The notes under the pieces are model-generated. The model was not told the origin of the DNA, did not search any database, and saw only the letters and a list, made by a program, of their open reading frames with translations. A stretch of DNA of 64,000 nucleotides from assembly GCA_002483445.1 (NCBI GenBank), contig DLHY01000030.1, positions 62,001 through 126,000 on the forward strand, given 5' to 3'. This DNA is from Blastocatellia bacterium UBA7656. Lineage in GTDB: Bacteria; Acidobacteriota; Blastocatellia; UBA7656. The position numbers and the translations under genes were made by a program. This document shows positions 39,793 through 49,081 of the stretch, in pieces. Position 1 is the first letter of the stretch. Each line of letters opens with the position of its first letter.

Positions 39793-42700
39793 TCAAAATC
39801 GCCTGCTCGCCTGCCGTTCGGCGCACGAGCAGGCGTTGTTTCTGGTGTCCCTGTCAGTTATCGAGCAACTGAATGCGCCCGATGTGGATTGCAAAACCGC
39901 CGTCGCGCGATTCACAGACGCATCGATTCTTGCCTGCACTCTTCGCTCGCTCGTGTTATGAGTTAGCGTCAACACGCTTCCCTGCCGCCTGAGGCTGCCT
40001 CTTCCTGTGAAGTTTTCCTCGCCGCAACAAAAGCGATAATCGCCCGTCTGCGAATTTATCAGCAGCGACCTTGCGGCGTTGCTGTCATCCTGAAGACAAG
40101 TATCGAAGGCCGTCACAGTGAACGCACAACTGCCTGTGTTGCCCGATGCATCCCTCGCCATGCAGGTCACAGTCGTCACGCCGAGAGGAAAGCAGGAGCC
40201 AGACGGCGGTGAGCAAACGACACTCGCCTCTGTACAGTTGTCTGTCGCCGTGGGAGTTGCGTAACTCACAGTCAGGCAGTTCTGACCCGCAGGCAGAATG
40301 ATCGAGATGTCGGATGGGCAGGTGATTGCGGGCGGTTGTGCGTCGCGCACGGTGATGGTGAATTGGCAGGCGGATACATTACCTGCCCGGTCTGTCGCCC
40401 TGACCTCAACAGTCGTCGTACCCACAGGGAAGTTCGTCCCCGAAGGCGGACTGGCGACGACGCTCACTCCCGGACAATTGTCGATTGCAGTCGGATTGAA
40501 GATCGCCACCGCTGAGCAACTGTTCAACGGTGTGTTGATCGTAAGATTCGCCGGACAGAGGAGCGTCGGCGGCTCCGTGTCATTAACGGCGACGGTGAAG
40601 CTGCATTGAGCATCGGTTCCGACCCCGTTCGAAGCCGTGCAGATTACCGTCGTCACCCCGACAGGAAAAGCGATCCCCGAAGGCGGCACGCACGTAATGA
40701 TCGGCTCAGGAAAGCCTGTGGCCGTAGCGGCAAACTGGACAGGCGCAGCGCATTGACCCGGAGCATTGTTGACCTCGATGTTTGCAGGGCATTCGATAGC
40801 AGGCGCGCGGTTGACGTTGAGGAAAAAAGAAGTGGTTGAAATCGCGCCGCAGTTGTCAGTCGCTGCGAGCGTCACCGTGTAGCGGCCAGCAGGCGCGGCC
40901 TGTATGATCGTCAATTGACCGCTGTCGGAGAGGAGATTGAAGCCGCCCGCGAAACTCGCGGGAGAAAATGAAACCTCAAGGTCGTTGATCGTGCCATTAT
41001 CCGCAGGCGGCGCGCTCGGCGTGACCGTAACGCTGCCACCTTCGAGAACTGAAGTTTCGGGATACGTCCCCAAAGAAGGCGGCGTGTTGGCGGTGACCGT
41101 CACGATCAACTCTGCCGTCACCGTCGCGCAGCCGTCGCTGACAGTGATCTCGATGGTGTTCGGCCCTGTCTGCGCCAAACAGTCGGCAGCGATGTTGGCC
41201 GCCAAAATGCCATTGAGCACGCCCGCAAGGTTGACGACATCGGTGACGAGCAATCCCTGCGAGGTTGAACGAACCGTCACCGTCAGTTGATCGGCGCTGG
41301 TCTCCGCGTCGCTGTAGGTGGCGAGAATCGAATTGCGAGCCGGACTACCCTGCTGACGGATGAGCGGGTCTATCTCCGGGTCTATCAGGTTGATAACCGG
41401 CGGCGTGTTGAGATCGCAGGCGGGGACGAAGACATAGGCCGCGCCGCGTTCATTGCCGCTTGATACTTCGCCGACCGCGCCGATCAGTATGCTCCGCAAA
41501 TCAATCGAGACTCCGCGTCCTAAGTTGTCTCCCGGACTGCCATCATCGGCAGTCAAGGTCTGCGTCTCGTTCCATGTCGTTCCCGACCTCTCGAACACAT
41601 AAGCCGCTCCTTGATTGCTGTTGGTCTGCAAAGCGCCGACGACTGCCGTATCGCCGCTGATGCCGACGGAAAATCCGAAACCGGCGGCCTGCTCATCGCT
41701 CGGCGTCAGCTTCTGTTGTTCGCTCCACAACGCGAGTGAGCGCGTGAAGACATAAGCGGCTTGAATGCCGCTCGGGCCGTGCGCGCCGACGATGATCGTG
41801 TTGTTGTGAATGCCGACTGAGCTTCCGAATTGATCTAACTCCGCGCCGTCACTTGCCAGCAACATCGTTTCTTCATCCCAGACTGCGCCCGAACGCCGGA
41901 AGACCCAGGCCGACCCTTGTTCAAAATTCCCGCCCACAGGGCCGCCGATGCGATCAGCCAACGCGCCGACAACGATGGTGTCATCACTGATGGCGACGGC
42001 GATGCCGAATTGATCCTGCTCTTCCTCTCGCCGTTCGCCGGAGAACAATTGCTGCCGCTCCTGCCATATAGTCCCTTCCCGCTCAAACACATAAGCCGCG
42101 CCCAGAAAGCCTGTATTGCCCGGCGCGCCGACGACTATCGTCTCGCCGCTAATGCCGACCGAAGAGCCGAAAAACTCCACTGTCACAAAGCTCGGGGTCA
42201 GCTTCTGTTGTTCGCTCCAAACTCCGCCCGAACGCGCGAAGACGTAAGCCGCGCCTTGGCCGCCGTTCTGATTCAAAGCGCCGACGACTATCGTCTCCCC
42301 GCTGATGGCGACGGAAAAACCGAAGCCATCGTTGAACGCGCCGTCGCTGGCGGTCAGTTTCTGTTGCTGCGTCCAAACCGTTCCCGACCGCACAAAGACA
42401 TAGGCCGCGCCTTGATTGATGATCACACCTTGGGGGAGTACCCCGCTCTGAGGGAGTACCGGGACTTCATTGATGTCGGCGAAGGGTGCGCCGATGACTG
42501 CTGTGTCGCCGCTGATGGAGACTGATTCGCCGAAGTGGTCGAATTCCTGCCCGTCGCTCGCTTCCAGCTTCGCTTGCTGCGAGAACGGAACTCCCGTCGC
42601 CGTCAGCGCGGCAGTGCGGAGCGAAGCCGCGAGTCCTGCCTTCGCAAGGTAGTTGATCGCCTGCCGACCGTGCAGCGTGGGAAGCGCAGGCGCGGAAGCG

Positions 42701-42834
42701 GTTGACGATGCCGCCGAATGAGAGAATGCCAGGCTGCCCGCCAGCGCCGTCAGCATGAGCAAACCGATGAGCGACATCCGGCACAGTCGCAGGTTTTGAC
42801 CGTTTGGGAAGGTGTGATGAATTTGGTAAGACAT
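39793..42834 (-). CDS. Large secreted FG-GAP repeat + HYR domain protein
   Basis: A 1013-aa protein read from the ATG at 42832-42834; the longer frame upstream overlaps the neighbouring gene and lacks a signal. It has a signal-type hydrophobic segment (LIGLLMLTALAGSLAFS) near residues 23-40. About seven FG-GAP-like repeats follow (DGQEFDHFGESVSISGDTAV, with recurring GAAYVFxRSG) to about residue 410, forming a probable beta-propeller. Then come Ig/cadherin-like and HYR domains (TEPPTLLCPANLTI, QPPAITCPSDIS) with paired cysteines, and a C-terminal beta domain. It is likely exported and surface-bound or released. It is paired with the collagen-like gene upstream. Confidence 0.85.
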   Translation of the reverse strand: MSYQIHHTFPNGQNLRLCRMSLIGLLMLTALAGSLAFSHSAASSTASAPALPTLHGRQAINYLAKAGLAASLRTAALTATGVPFSQQAKLEASDGQEFDHFGESVSISGDTAVIGAPFADINEVPVLPQSGVLPQGVIINQGAAYVFVRSGTVWTQQQKLTASDGAFNDGFGFSVAISGETIVVGALNQNGGQGAAYVFARSGGVWSEQQKLTPSFVTVEFFGSSVGISGETIVVGAPGNTGFLGAAYVFEREGTIWQERQQLFSGERREEEQDQFGIAVAISDDTIVVGALADRIGGPVGGNFEQGSAWVFRRSGAVWDEETMLLASDGAELDQFGSSVGIHNNTIIVGAHGPSGIQAAYVFTRSLALWSEQQKLTPSDEQAAGFGFSVGISGDTAVVGALQTNSNQGAAYVFERSGTTWNETQTLTADDGSPGDNLGRGVSIDLRSILIGAVGEVSSGNERGAAYVFVPACDLNTPPVINLIDPEIDPLIRQQGSPARNSILATYSDAETSADQLTVTVRSTSQGLLVTDVVNLAGVLNGILAANIAADCLAQTGPNTIEITVSDGCATVTAELIVTVTANTPPSLGTYPETSVLEGGSVTVTPSAPPADNGTINDLEVSFSPASFAGGFNLLSDSGQLTIIQAAPAGRYTVTLAATDNCGAISTTSFFLNVNRAPAIECPANIEVNNAPGQCAAPVQFAATATGFPEPIITCVPPSGIAFPVGVTTVICTASNGVGTDAQCSFTVAVNDTEPPTLLCPANLTINTPLNSCSAVAIFNPTAIDNCPGVSVVASPPSGTNFPVGTTTVEVRATDRAGNVSACQFTITVRDAQPPAITCPSDISIILPAGQNCLTVSYATPTATDNCTEASVVCSPPSGSCFPLGVTTVTCMARDASGNTGSCAFTVTAFDTCLQDDSNAARSLLINSQTGDYRFCCGEENFTGRGSLRRQGSVLTLTHNTSERRVQARIDASVNRATAVLQSTSGAFSCSITDRDTRNNACSCAERQASRRF

Positions 42835-42851
42835 AAGAGAATCCTTATCCT

Positions 42852-43919
42852 TCAACGAGGCGCGGGAACACAGATCGCTCGCGCCGTCACCCCGCCGCTG
42901 CTGCAACGGGTTTGCCATTTGGTTCGCGTCAGCGGCACATTCGAGAGAATCGAGCCGCGACTGCATTCGCCGCCTCCGGTGAGCAACAGAAATCCGACAG
43001 GGCATTCGGCCACTGCCGTCGCGCTGCCACTGATGGGAGTCGTCACTTCGACAATGATGCTGTCGAGCAACGCCGACGCTCCGGCGATGCCCTGCGGCCC
43101 TTGCGGCCCCTGTAACCCTTGCGGTCCCGGTTGACTAGGCGGGCCTTGCGGGCCTGGCAATCCGGTGAGGCCACGCTCGCCTTGCGGCCCAGGCACACCT
43201 TGCGCGCCCTGTGATCCTTGCGGCCCAACTGGTCCAACCGGCCCTTGCAGACCTTGCGGCCCTTCAGGCCCTCTCTCGCCTTGCGGGCCGGGCAGTCCTG
43301 ATGAACAGTAGGTCGCCGGAACGTCGCCTGCCGTCGCCTGCCGTGCGATCAAAATCCAGCTAGCCCGCTGCGTCACGAACAGCGAGAAGGTCACCGAAAA
43401 GACCCGTTGAGAAAGCCCCGAGCCGAAAAAGGTCGGCTGTCCGGCATCGATAAGCGGCGGGATGGTCGGCGGGTCAAAGACGATCTGATTGTTCGCGCCT
43501 CGGCTAACAACAATGAAATTCACATCGGTAAAAAGGAAGCCGAAGTGCGCTGTCAGCCGACGGGCCTCCAGTCTGACCGGCTCACTCGCGGTGTGCGCGT
43601 TCGACAACCCGCCGCTGAAGCTGATCGTAAAGGGGCCAGCGCCGCTGATGGCCATGACGAGTCTGATCTCTTCGACAGGGCTGCCCGGATCAATGACCAC
43701 GCGGTCGCCCGCCGTCAACAGTCCGTCGCCGAGACTGATCGAGGAGAGATCAATCGCCGTGTCGCCCGCCGTCGCCGCTTGCGATAGACTCACCGTATTG
43801 GCAGCGTTGAACGGCACGACGCAATCAACCGACGGAAAGAGCGGTTGCGCGAAGCTGCTCTCCGGCGCCGCAAACGCGAACAGACAAAAGATGAACAGAC
43901 TGAGTATCAAATACCGCAT
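42852..43919 (-). CDS. Secreted protein with collagen-like Gly-X-Y repeats
   Basis: A 355-aa protein read from the ATG at 43917-43919 (AAGGAGG upstream). Signal peptide: LILSLFIFCLFAFAAPESSF then AQ. Residues ~25-195 form a beta-rich domain. A collagen-like stretch of about 24 Gly-X-Y triplets follows (GLPGPQGERGPEGPQG and so on), with one break at PPSQPGPQG. A C-terminal domain of ~70 residues with several cysteines closes the chain. Such repeats form triple helices in bacterial surface and spore proteins. It lies 17 bp upstream of the FG-GAP/HYR gene. Confidence 0.85.
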   Translation of the reverse strand: MRYLILSLFIFCLFAFAAPESSFAQPLFPSVDCVVPFNAANTVSLSQAATAGDTAIDLSSISLGDGLLTAGDRVVIDPGSPVEEIRLVMAISGAGPFTISFSGGLSNAHTASEPVRLEARRLTAHFGFLFTDVNFIVVSRGANNQIVFDPPTIPPLIDAGQPTFFGSGLSQRVFSVTFSLFVTQRASWILIARQATAGDVPATYCSSGLPGPQGERGPEGPQGLQGPVGPVGPQGSQGAQGVPGPQGERGLTGLPGPQGPPSQPGPQGLQGPQGPQGIAGASALLDSIIVEVTTPISGSATAVAECPVGFLLLTGGGECSRGSILSNVPLTRTKWQTRCSSGGVTARAICVPAPR

Positions 43920-44046
43920 AGCTATTTCCTCCTTCGAATCAGGCAAAACCAAGCAAGCTTTTTTGCGCGCCTCTGCGCTCCGCGGTGAAAAGCCTTTTCA
44001 TCCGCTTGCGTGGCATTGCACGAGTACATGCCAACATCGCCGAACT

Positions 44047-44205
44047 TCACAGACTCGCATCGAGATGCGCTTCGTAAGCGCCGATGTCAACCACCAACAC
44101 GCCATCGCCATTACCGTCGGTCGCGCGCGGAAAGCCGCGCTGATCGGTCACGAGGTTGAGTGGCGGGCCGACGATGAGTGACGAGATGCGGTGACGTGTT
44201 TTCAT
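44047..44205 (-). pseudogene. 52-aa remnant of a choice-of-anchor/right-handed helix surface protein
   Basis: The ATG at 44203-44205 has AGGAG upstream, and the product ends LNLVTDQRGFPR-ATDGNGDG-VDIGAYEA-like sequence followed by a stop. That ending is typical of the C-terminus of large secreted choice-of-anchor Q proteins. Here it follows only about 16 residues of start. The gene looks like an internal deletion product that kept both ends. It is too short to be functional as the parent protein. Confidence 0.65.
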
Positions 44206-44397
44206 AATGATGCTCTCCTCATGACAAAGTGATTAGAGAGAGGGCGAGCGGCGACTGTGAGCGACCGCTTTCCCGCGCTCACTCTCTCATGGCGCAATAT
44301 CGGTCAGAATAGGCTCACGGGCGACAACTTTTTTTGTGACACTCCATCGGAGAAGTGACAGACATCAATCGCGCGCCGGATCGTTACTTCGAATACC

Positions 44398-44426
44398 TTG
44401 ACTTACATGAGGCAAGCACATAAGCT
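44398..44426 (+). promoter_or_regulatory. Putative promoter of ECF sigma / kinase pair
   Basis: TTGACT (44398-44403) and TAAGCT (44421-44426) are 17 nt apart, 45 nt before the sigma-factor ATG. The 266-bp spacer from 44206 holds no other recognised feature. Confidence 0.4.
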
Positions 44427-44471
44427 GATGCTATTCTGCTGGATGACCGCCAGACGCACGCGGACTTTATC

Positions 44472-45038
44472 ATGAAGGATGCACCTCAAAATGTGACGCA
44501 GTTGCTGATTGACTTGCGCGACGGTGACCGCGAAGCGCTCGACCGCCTTATGCCTGTAGTTTACGATGAACTGAAGCGACTCGCTTCAGGCTATCTCCGC
44601 CGCGAGCGGCCTAATCACACTCTTCAACCCACGGCTCTCGTCAATGAAGCTTATATGAGGCTCATCGACCAGCGTCAGATGAACTGGCAGAATCGCGCGC
44701 ATTTTTTCGGCGCAGCGTCGGAGTTGATGCGCCGCATACTCGTCGATCACGCTCGCGCTCACGGGGCGAAGAAGCGCGGCGGCGGCGCATATAAAGTTTC
44801 TCTCAGAGAAATATCCGAGGCTCCTGAGCAGGAAGACCTCGATCTGGTCTCGCTCGATGACGCGCTCACGGAACTCGCGGCGCTCGATGCGCAGTTGAGC
44901 CGACTGGTTGAATTGCGTTTTTTCGGCGGACTCTCCATCGAAGAAACGGCTGAAGTGATGGGGACTTCGCCCTCGACCATAAAACGACACTGGAAGACCG
45001 CGCAAGCGTGGCTCTACAGGCGGCTCAAAGCAGAATAA
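44472..45038 (+). CDS. ECF-type sigma factor, Acidobacteria/Planctomycetes subgroup
   Basis: A 188-aa sigma factor. The start region VTQLLIDLRDGDREALDRLMP and the LKRLASGYLRRERPNHTLQPTALVNEAYMRL stretch are typical of the TIGR02999-type ECF group found mainly in Acidobacteriota and Planctomycetota. Region 4 is GGLSIEETAEVMGTSPSTIKRHWKTAQAWL. No anti-sigma gene is adjacent; instead a membrane serine/threonine kinase gene follows 51 bp downstream, the usual neighbour of this group, suggesting control by phosphorylation. Confidence 0.92.
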   Translation: MKDAPQNVTQLLIDLRDGDREALDRLMPVVYDELKRLASGYLRRERPNHTLQPTALVNEAYMRLIDQRQMNWQNRAHFFGAASELMRRILVDHARAHGAKKRGGGAYKVSLREISEAPEQEDLDLVSLDDALTELAALDAQLSRLVELRFFGGLSIEETAEVMGTSPSTIKRHWKTAQAWLYRRLKAE

Positions 45039-45089
45039 ACAGGCGGGTGATATGGCCCGGCACAACTCCCGTCGCGCGTCTGCCTCTTT

Positions 45090-47732
45090 ATGACTCCCGA
45101 AAGATGGCAACAGGTCAGAGAGATTCTCGAACCCGCGCTTGAGCGCGCGAAGGATGATCGCGTCGCTTACCTCGATCTGGCCTGCGGCGATGATGACGAT
45201 CTGCGCCGCGAAGTCGAATCCCTCATCGCAGCAAGCGACGAAGCCGATGATTTCATCGAGACGCCTCCGCTCTCGATGGTCGCCGAGTCGCTCTCCGATC
45301 AGCCGGAACTTCAATCGGGCGAGCGTCTGGGACATTACAAAGTGATTTCGCGCCTGAGCCGGGGAGGGATGGGCGAAGTTTATCTGGCCCGCGATGACAG
45401 GCTCGGACGAAAAGTCGCACTCAAGCTCCTTCCTTCCATATACACCACCGATCAACAGCGAGTGCGCCGCTTCGAACAGGAAGCGCGGGCGGCCTCGGCT
45501 CTCAATCATCCGAATATTCTTATGATCTTCGACATCGGGCGCGCGGAGCAGAAACACTTCATCGCCTCAGAATTCGTCGAAGGCCGCACCATCAGAGACG
45601 CGCTCGCCGAAGGGCCGCTGCGTCCGACCGATGCTCTCGATGTCGCCATTCAATCGACAGCCGCGCTCGCAGCGGCTCATCGCGCAGGGATCGTTCACCG
45701 GGATATAAAACCGGAAAACATAATGATTCGACCCGACGGCTATGTGAAGGTGCTGGATTTCGGGCTGGCAAAACTGGCTGAAAAATCTGTGACAGATACC
45801 ACGTCCGGCATCGAGCAGTTGACGACCGCGCCGGGACTCGTCATGGGTACGCCGGGTTATATGTCGCCGGAACAGGCGCGCGGACATGAAGTCGACGAGA
45901 GGTCGGACATATTCAGCCTCGGCGTGGTGATTTATGAAATGATAGCGGGTTGCTCTCCATTCAAGGGCGAAACACCGACAGACGCCATCGCCTCGATACT
46001 GAAAGATGAGCCGCCCGCGCTCTCACAATTCTGCGAGGAAACGCCCGCAGAACTTCAGCGCGTTGTGAGCAGGACTCTGCAAAAGGAAAAAGCCAGCCGC
46101 TATCAGAGCGCCGAAGACCTGCTGATCGATCTGCAAGCCATCAGAGAAGAGATCAGAATTCAATCGCATCTGGATCAATCGAGCGACCCTCAGCGCGCAG
46201 CATCAATCGCTTCGGGAGCAGGGCGCGCGGTGTCGAGCGCCGAATACCTCGTCACTGGAATCAGGAATCACTATCGGATGGTGATCGCCGTAGTCCTGTT
46301 GCTGATCGTTTCCACAGCAGCGATCTTTTATTTCAACAGGCCCGACTCGGCGATAAGGTCTGTCGCTGTTTTGCCGCTGGCAAACATGAGCGGAGACCCC
46401 GAAGCCGATTATCTCTCAGACGGCATCGCCGACAGCCTGATCACCAGACTTTCGCAGTTGCTCGGCCTTCGGGTGATGTCGTTCAATTCCGTGTCGCGGT
46501 ACAAAGGCCAGAATGTGGATTCCAGACAAGTCGGGCGCGAGATGAACGTGCAGGTGGTATTGGTCGGGCGAATGCTTCAACGCGGCGACGATCTTTCGAT
46601 CATAGTCGAACTGGTCGATGCGCGCGATAACCATCGCATCTGGGGCCGACAGTACAATCGGAAGCTTTCTGACATGCTGGCGGTGCAGGAGGAAATATCG
46701 AAGGAAATCACCGAGAATCTGAGACTGAAACTGACAGGCGAAGATCAGAAGCGGCTGGCGAAAACCTATACCGAAAACAGCGAAGCCTATCGGCTTTACC
46801 TCAAGGGCCGTTACCACTGGAGCCTGCGCTCCGAAGAAGGATTCAGGCGCGGAATCGAATTTTTCAATCAGGCGATTGAAAAAGACCCAGCCTACGCGCT
46901 GGCCTGGGCGGGGCTGGCCGACTGCTATGGGCTGCTGTCGAATTACAGCAGCACTCCGCCCGCGGAATCGATGGCCAGAGCCAGGAATGCTGCGATGAAG
47001 GCTCTCGCTATCGACGAGACTCTGGCCGAAGCGCACACGTCTCTGGGTCTGGTCAAAAAGGAATACGACTGGGACGTTGCGGGCGCTGAAAGAGAGTTTC
47101 AGCGCGCCATCGAACTCAATCCCAACTACCCGACGGCTCATCAGTGGCGGGCCGAAAACCTTATCACGCTCAAGCGAACCGACGAAGCCCTGAGCGAGAT
47201 GAAGCTGGCTCAGGAACTCGATCCTTTTTCGCTCATCATCAGCAGCGAAGTAGGCTGGGTTTTTTATCATGCCCGCAGATTCGACGAAGCTATCGATCAG
47301 CTTCAAAAGACCGCCGAGATGTCGCCCAACTTTCCGAGAGCGCATTTTTTCCTCGGAAGAGTTTATGAGCAGAAGCAGATGTATGACGAAGCGATCACGG
47401 AAACTCAAAAAGCGATTTCGCTTTCAGGCGGCTACGCGCTCTACAAAGCGTCGCTCGGTCATATACTGGGAATGGCTGGCAGGAGAGCGGAGGCTGAAAA
47501 GATAGTTGAGGAATTGAAGGAAAGATCGAAGCGCGAATACGTCCCGCCTTTTGCCATGGCTCTCGTTTACACGGGTCTGGGCGAGAAAGACCGCGCGTTT
47601 GAATGGCTCGAAAAAGCTTACAAGCAACGCGATACGATTCTTATAAACTATATACGCGATCCGCAACTCGCCCCTGTGCGCGCGGATCAGCGGTTTGCGG
47701 ACATGCTTGATCGGCTGGGGCTTGCGCTTTGA
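45090..47732 (+). CDS. Membrane serine/threonine protein kinase with TPR domain
   Basis: An 880-aa Hanks-type kinase. After an N-terminal helical segment the kinase domain starts near residue 82: the Gly-rich loop LSRGGMGEVYLA (89-100), Lys112, HRDIKPEN with catalytic Asp205, DFG at 223-225, and the APE-type region GTPGYMSPEQA. A single membrane helix lies at about 390-415 (VIAVVLLLIVSTAAIFYF). The outer part has a TolB-like/adenylate-cyclase-associated domain (VAVLPLANMSGDPEADYLSDG) and about eight TPR units. It follows the ECF sigma gene and may phosphorylate it. Confidence 0.93.
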   Translation: MTPERWQQVREILEPALERAKDDRVAYLDLACGDDDDLRREVESLIAASDEADDFIETPPLSMVAESLSDQPELQSGERLGHYKVISRLSRGGMGEVYLARDDRLGRKVALKLLPSIYTTDQQRVRRFEQEARAASALNHPNILMIFDIGRAEQKHFIASEFVEGRTIRDALAEGPLRPTDALDVAIQSTAALAAAHRAGIVHRDIKPENIMIRPDGYVKVLDFGLAKLAEKSVTDTTSGIEQLTTAPGLVMGTPGYMSPEQARGHEVDERSDIFSLGVVIYEMIAGCSPFKGETPTDAIASILKDEPPALSQFCEETPAELQRVVSRTLQKEKASRYQSAEDLLIDLQAIREEIRIQSHLDQSSDPQRAASIASGAGRAVSSAEYLVTGIRNHYRMVIAVVLLLIVSTAAIFYFNRPDSAIRSVAVLPLANMSGDPEADYLSDGIADSLITRLSQLLGLRVMSFNSVSRYKGQNVDSRQVGREMNVQVVLVGRMLQRGDDLSIIVELVDARDNHRIWGRQYNRKLSDMLAVQEEISKEITENLRLKLTGEDQKRLAKTYTENSEAYRLYLKGRYHWSLRSEEGFRRGIEFFNQAIEKDPAYALAWAGLADCYGLLSNYSSTPPAESMARARNAAMKALAIDETLAEAHTSLGLVKKEYDWDVAGAEREFQRAIELNPNYPTAHQWRAENLITLKRTDEALSEMKLAQELDPFSLIISSEVGWVFYHARRFDEAIDQLQKTAEMSPNFPRAHFFLGRVYEQKQMYDEAITETQKAISLSGGYALYKASLGHILGMAGRRAEAEKIVEELKERSKREYVPPFAMALVYTGLGEKDRAFEWLEKAYKQRDTILINYIRDPQLAPVRADQRFADMLDRLGLAL

Positions 47733-47733
47733 G

Positions 47734-47814
47734 CAGTGGTCGGTTGCAATCCCGTCTCCTCGCCCTTCATAAACTCAAGCGATACTGTCGAATATCACCG
47801 ACCACCGGCCACTG
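47734..47814. repeat. Inverted repeat between convergent genes (CAGTGGTCGGT)
   Basis: CAGTGGTCGGT (47734-47744) pairs with ACCGACCACCGGCCACTG (47797-47814), where the right arm has one extra seven-base unit. It spans the gap between the kinase stop and the stop of the minus-strand gene and could terminate both. Confidence 0.7.
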
Positions 47815-47816
47815 AT

Positions 47817-48986
47817 TCACCTCAGCGGGATGGAATTCTTCGTGACGATGTCCATGTAGTTATCGCACCCGCCCGTCTGGCACATCTTCAAAAGGTCTTC
47901 GATTCGCTGTATGAGTTGAGTGGAGAAGTGATTGCCTTCGGCCTGCGGATGCGGCGGCGCGTAATAATTAAAGTAGCTCCTGATGATGAGGCTGTTGCGG
48001 TCTATGGGGAGCGACTTGAGGTTCTCGATGAACTTGTCATAAGTCCCCTGACGGACCAAATAGAATTCGACGTTCGAGACATAGAAGGCCGATATCTTCT
48101 CTTTGAGTTCGGCGACATACTTTCCAATCGCTTTGACCGCCTGCGGGCCTGAGAGATCGCCCACAAGGGGAACGATCAAATCCTGCTCCTGCATCTTTTT
48201 GAGAAACTGAAAATCATCCTCGGAGTTGAAGTAGTGCTGCTGCCGTCCCGCGAGGTCGCGTTCAAGTATAAGCTCGCGATAAGTCGGATAGATCGAGCGC
48301 GGCGGGCGGTGATGGCTCGAATAGCGAATGTCGAGACCCGCTTCGTAGAAAGCCTGGTAGACTTTTGCAATCGTGTCGAGGTCTGAGCCTGACACGGAGA
48401 TTCCGAATTTCTGAACCTCGCGGCGAATTTCGGCGGCGGTTTTTTCATAAAACTTTGCGTCCGACGGAGTGTTATCGATGTAATCGACAAGCTCCTTGAT
48501 CGTCTTCTGCTCCCAGCCCGCGGTCTTTGGCACAGGCTTTCCGAAAAGCAGACACATATACTCTACGCGGTTGCGCGCTCGCTCGAATAGAGCCTTGTAG
48601 AGAAGATGCTGAAGCAGATTGTCGCGGCGAATATCGATCATCAGCGCGAGCTTGGGGCGAATCTTCGAGATGTAGAGAAATCCCTGATCCGGCCCGACGC
48701 CCATATAGACGCCGCCGCTGAGGTTCATCTCCTTGATTTTGCCCAAAACGTGCTGAAGCGAGGTTTCATTCGATATCAGGTTGTCGGAATCGAAATAACC
48801 GCCCGACTCGGACAAACGGGCAGAAAGCGCGGCGAACGATTTGTGGTCTTTGCCCGCAAGTTCTATTCGAGTCGCGCCCGCGGTGATGAGCGCGCTCGTC
48901 ATGATGATTGCGATTAGCATTCGTTTCCAAGTGAGCGATTTCGAACCGCTTTGCTCTTTCATTGTGTTCAAGCTTTCTTCCTCCAT
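47817..48986 (-). CDS. Hypothetical exported protein (LIC_10091-like)
   Basis: A 389-aa protein with an N-terminal membrane/signal segment (MLIAIIMTSALITAGA). The stretch LSGGVYMGVGPDQGFLYISKIRPKLALMIDIRR is reminiscent of a Rossmann-type methyltransferase glycine motif and resembles the LIC_10091 family of unknown function. Later parts (RYSSHHRPPRSIYPTYREL, FYVSNVEFYL) are family-like as well. It ends an apparent minus-strand cluster with the DUF4175 and BatA/VWA genes. Activity not established. Confidence 0.65.
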   Translation of the reverse strand: MEEESLNTMKEQSGSKSLTWKRMLIAIIMTSALITAGATRIELAGKDHKSFAALSARLSESGGYFDSDNLISNETSLQHVLGKIKEMNLSGGVYMGVGPDQGFLYISKIRPKLALMIDIRRDNLLQHLLYKALFERARNRVEYMCLLFGKPVPKTAGWEQKTIKELVDYIDNTPSDAKFYEKTAAEIRREVQKFGISVSGSDLDTIAKVYQAFYEAGLDIRYSSHHRPPRSIYPTYRELILERDLAGRQQHYFNSEDDFQFLKKMQEQDLIVPLVGDLSGPQAVKAIGKYVAELKEKISAFYVSNVEFYLVRQGTYDKFIENLKSLPIDRNSLIIRSYFNYYAPPHPQAEGNHFSTQLIQRIEDLLKMCQTGGCDNYMDIVTKNSIPLR

Positions 48987-49081
48987 AACCTCATCTCCAC
49001 TTCCTGGCAGTCCGATGCTTTGGAGCTATTATGCCAGCGTTCACATCCGCGCGCTCCCGCATTTTGCGCAAAACAAATCGA

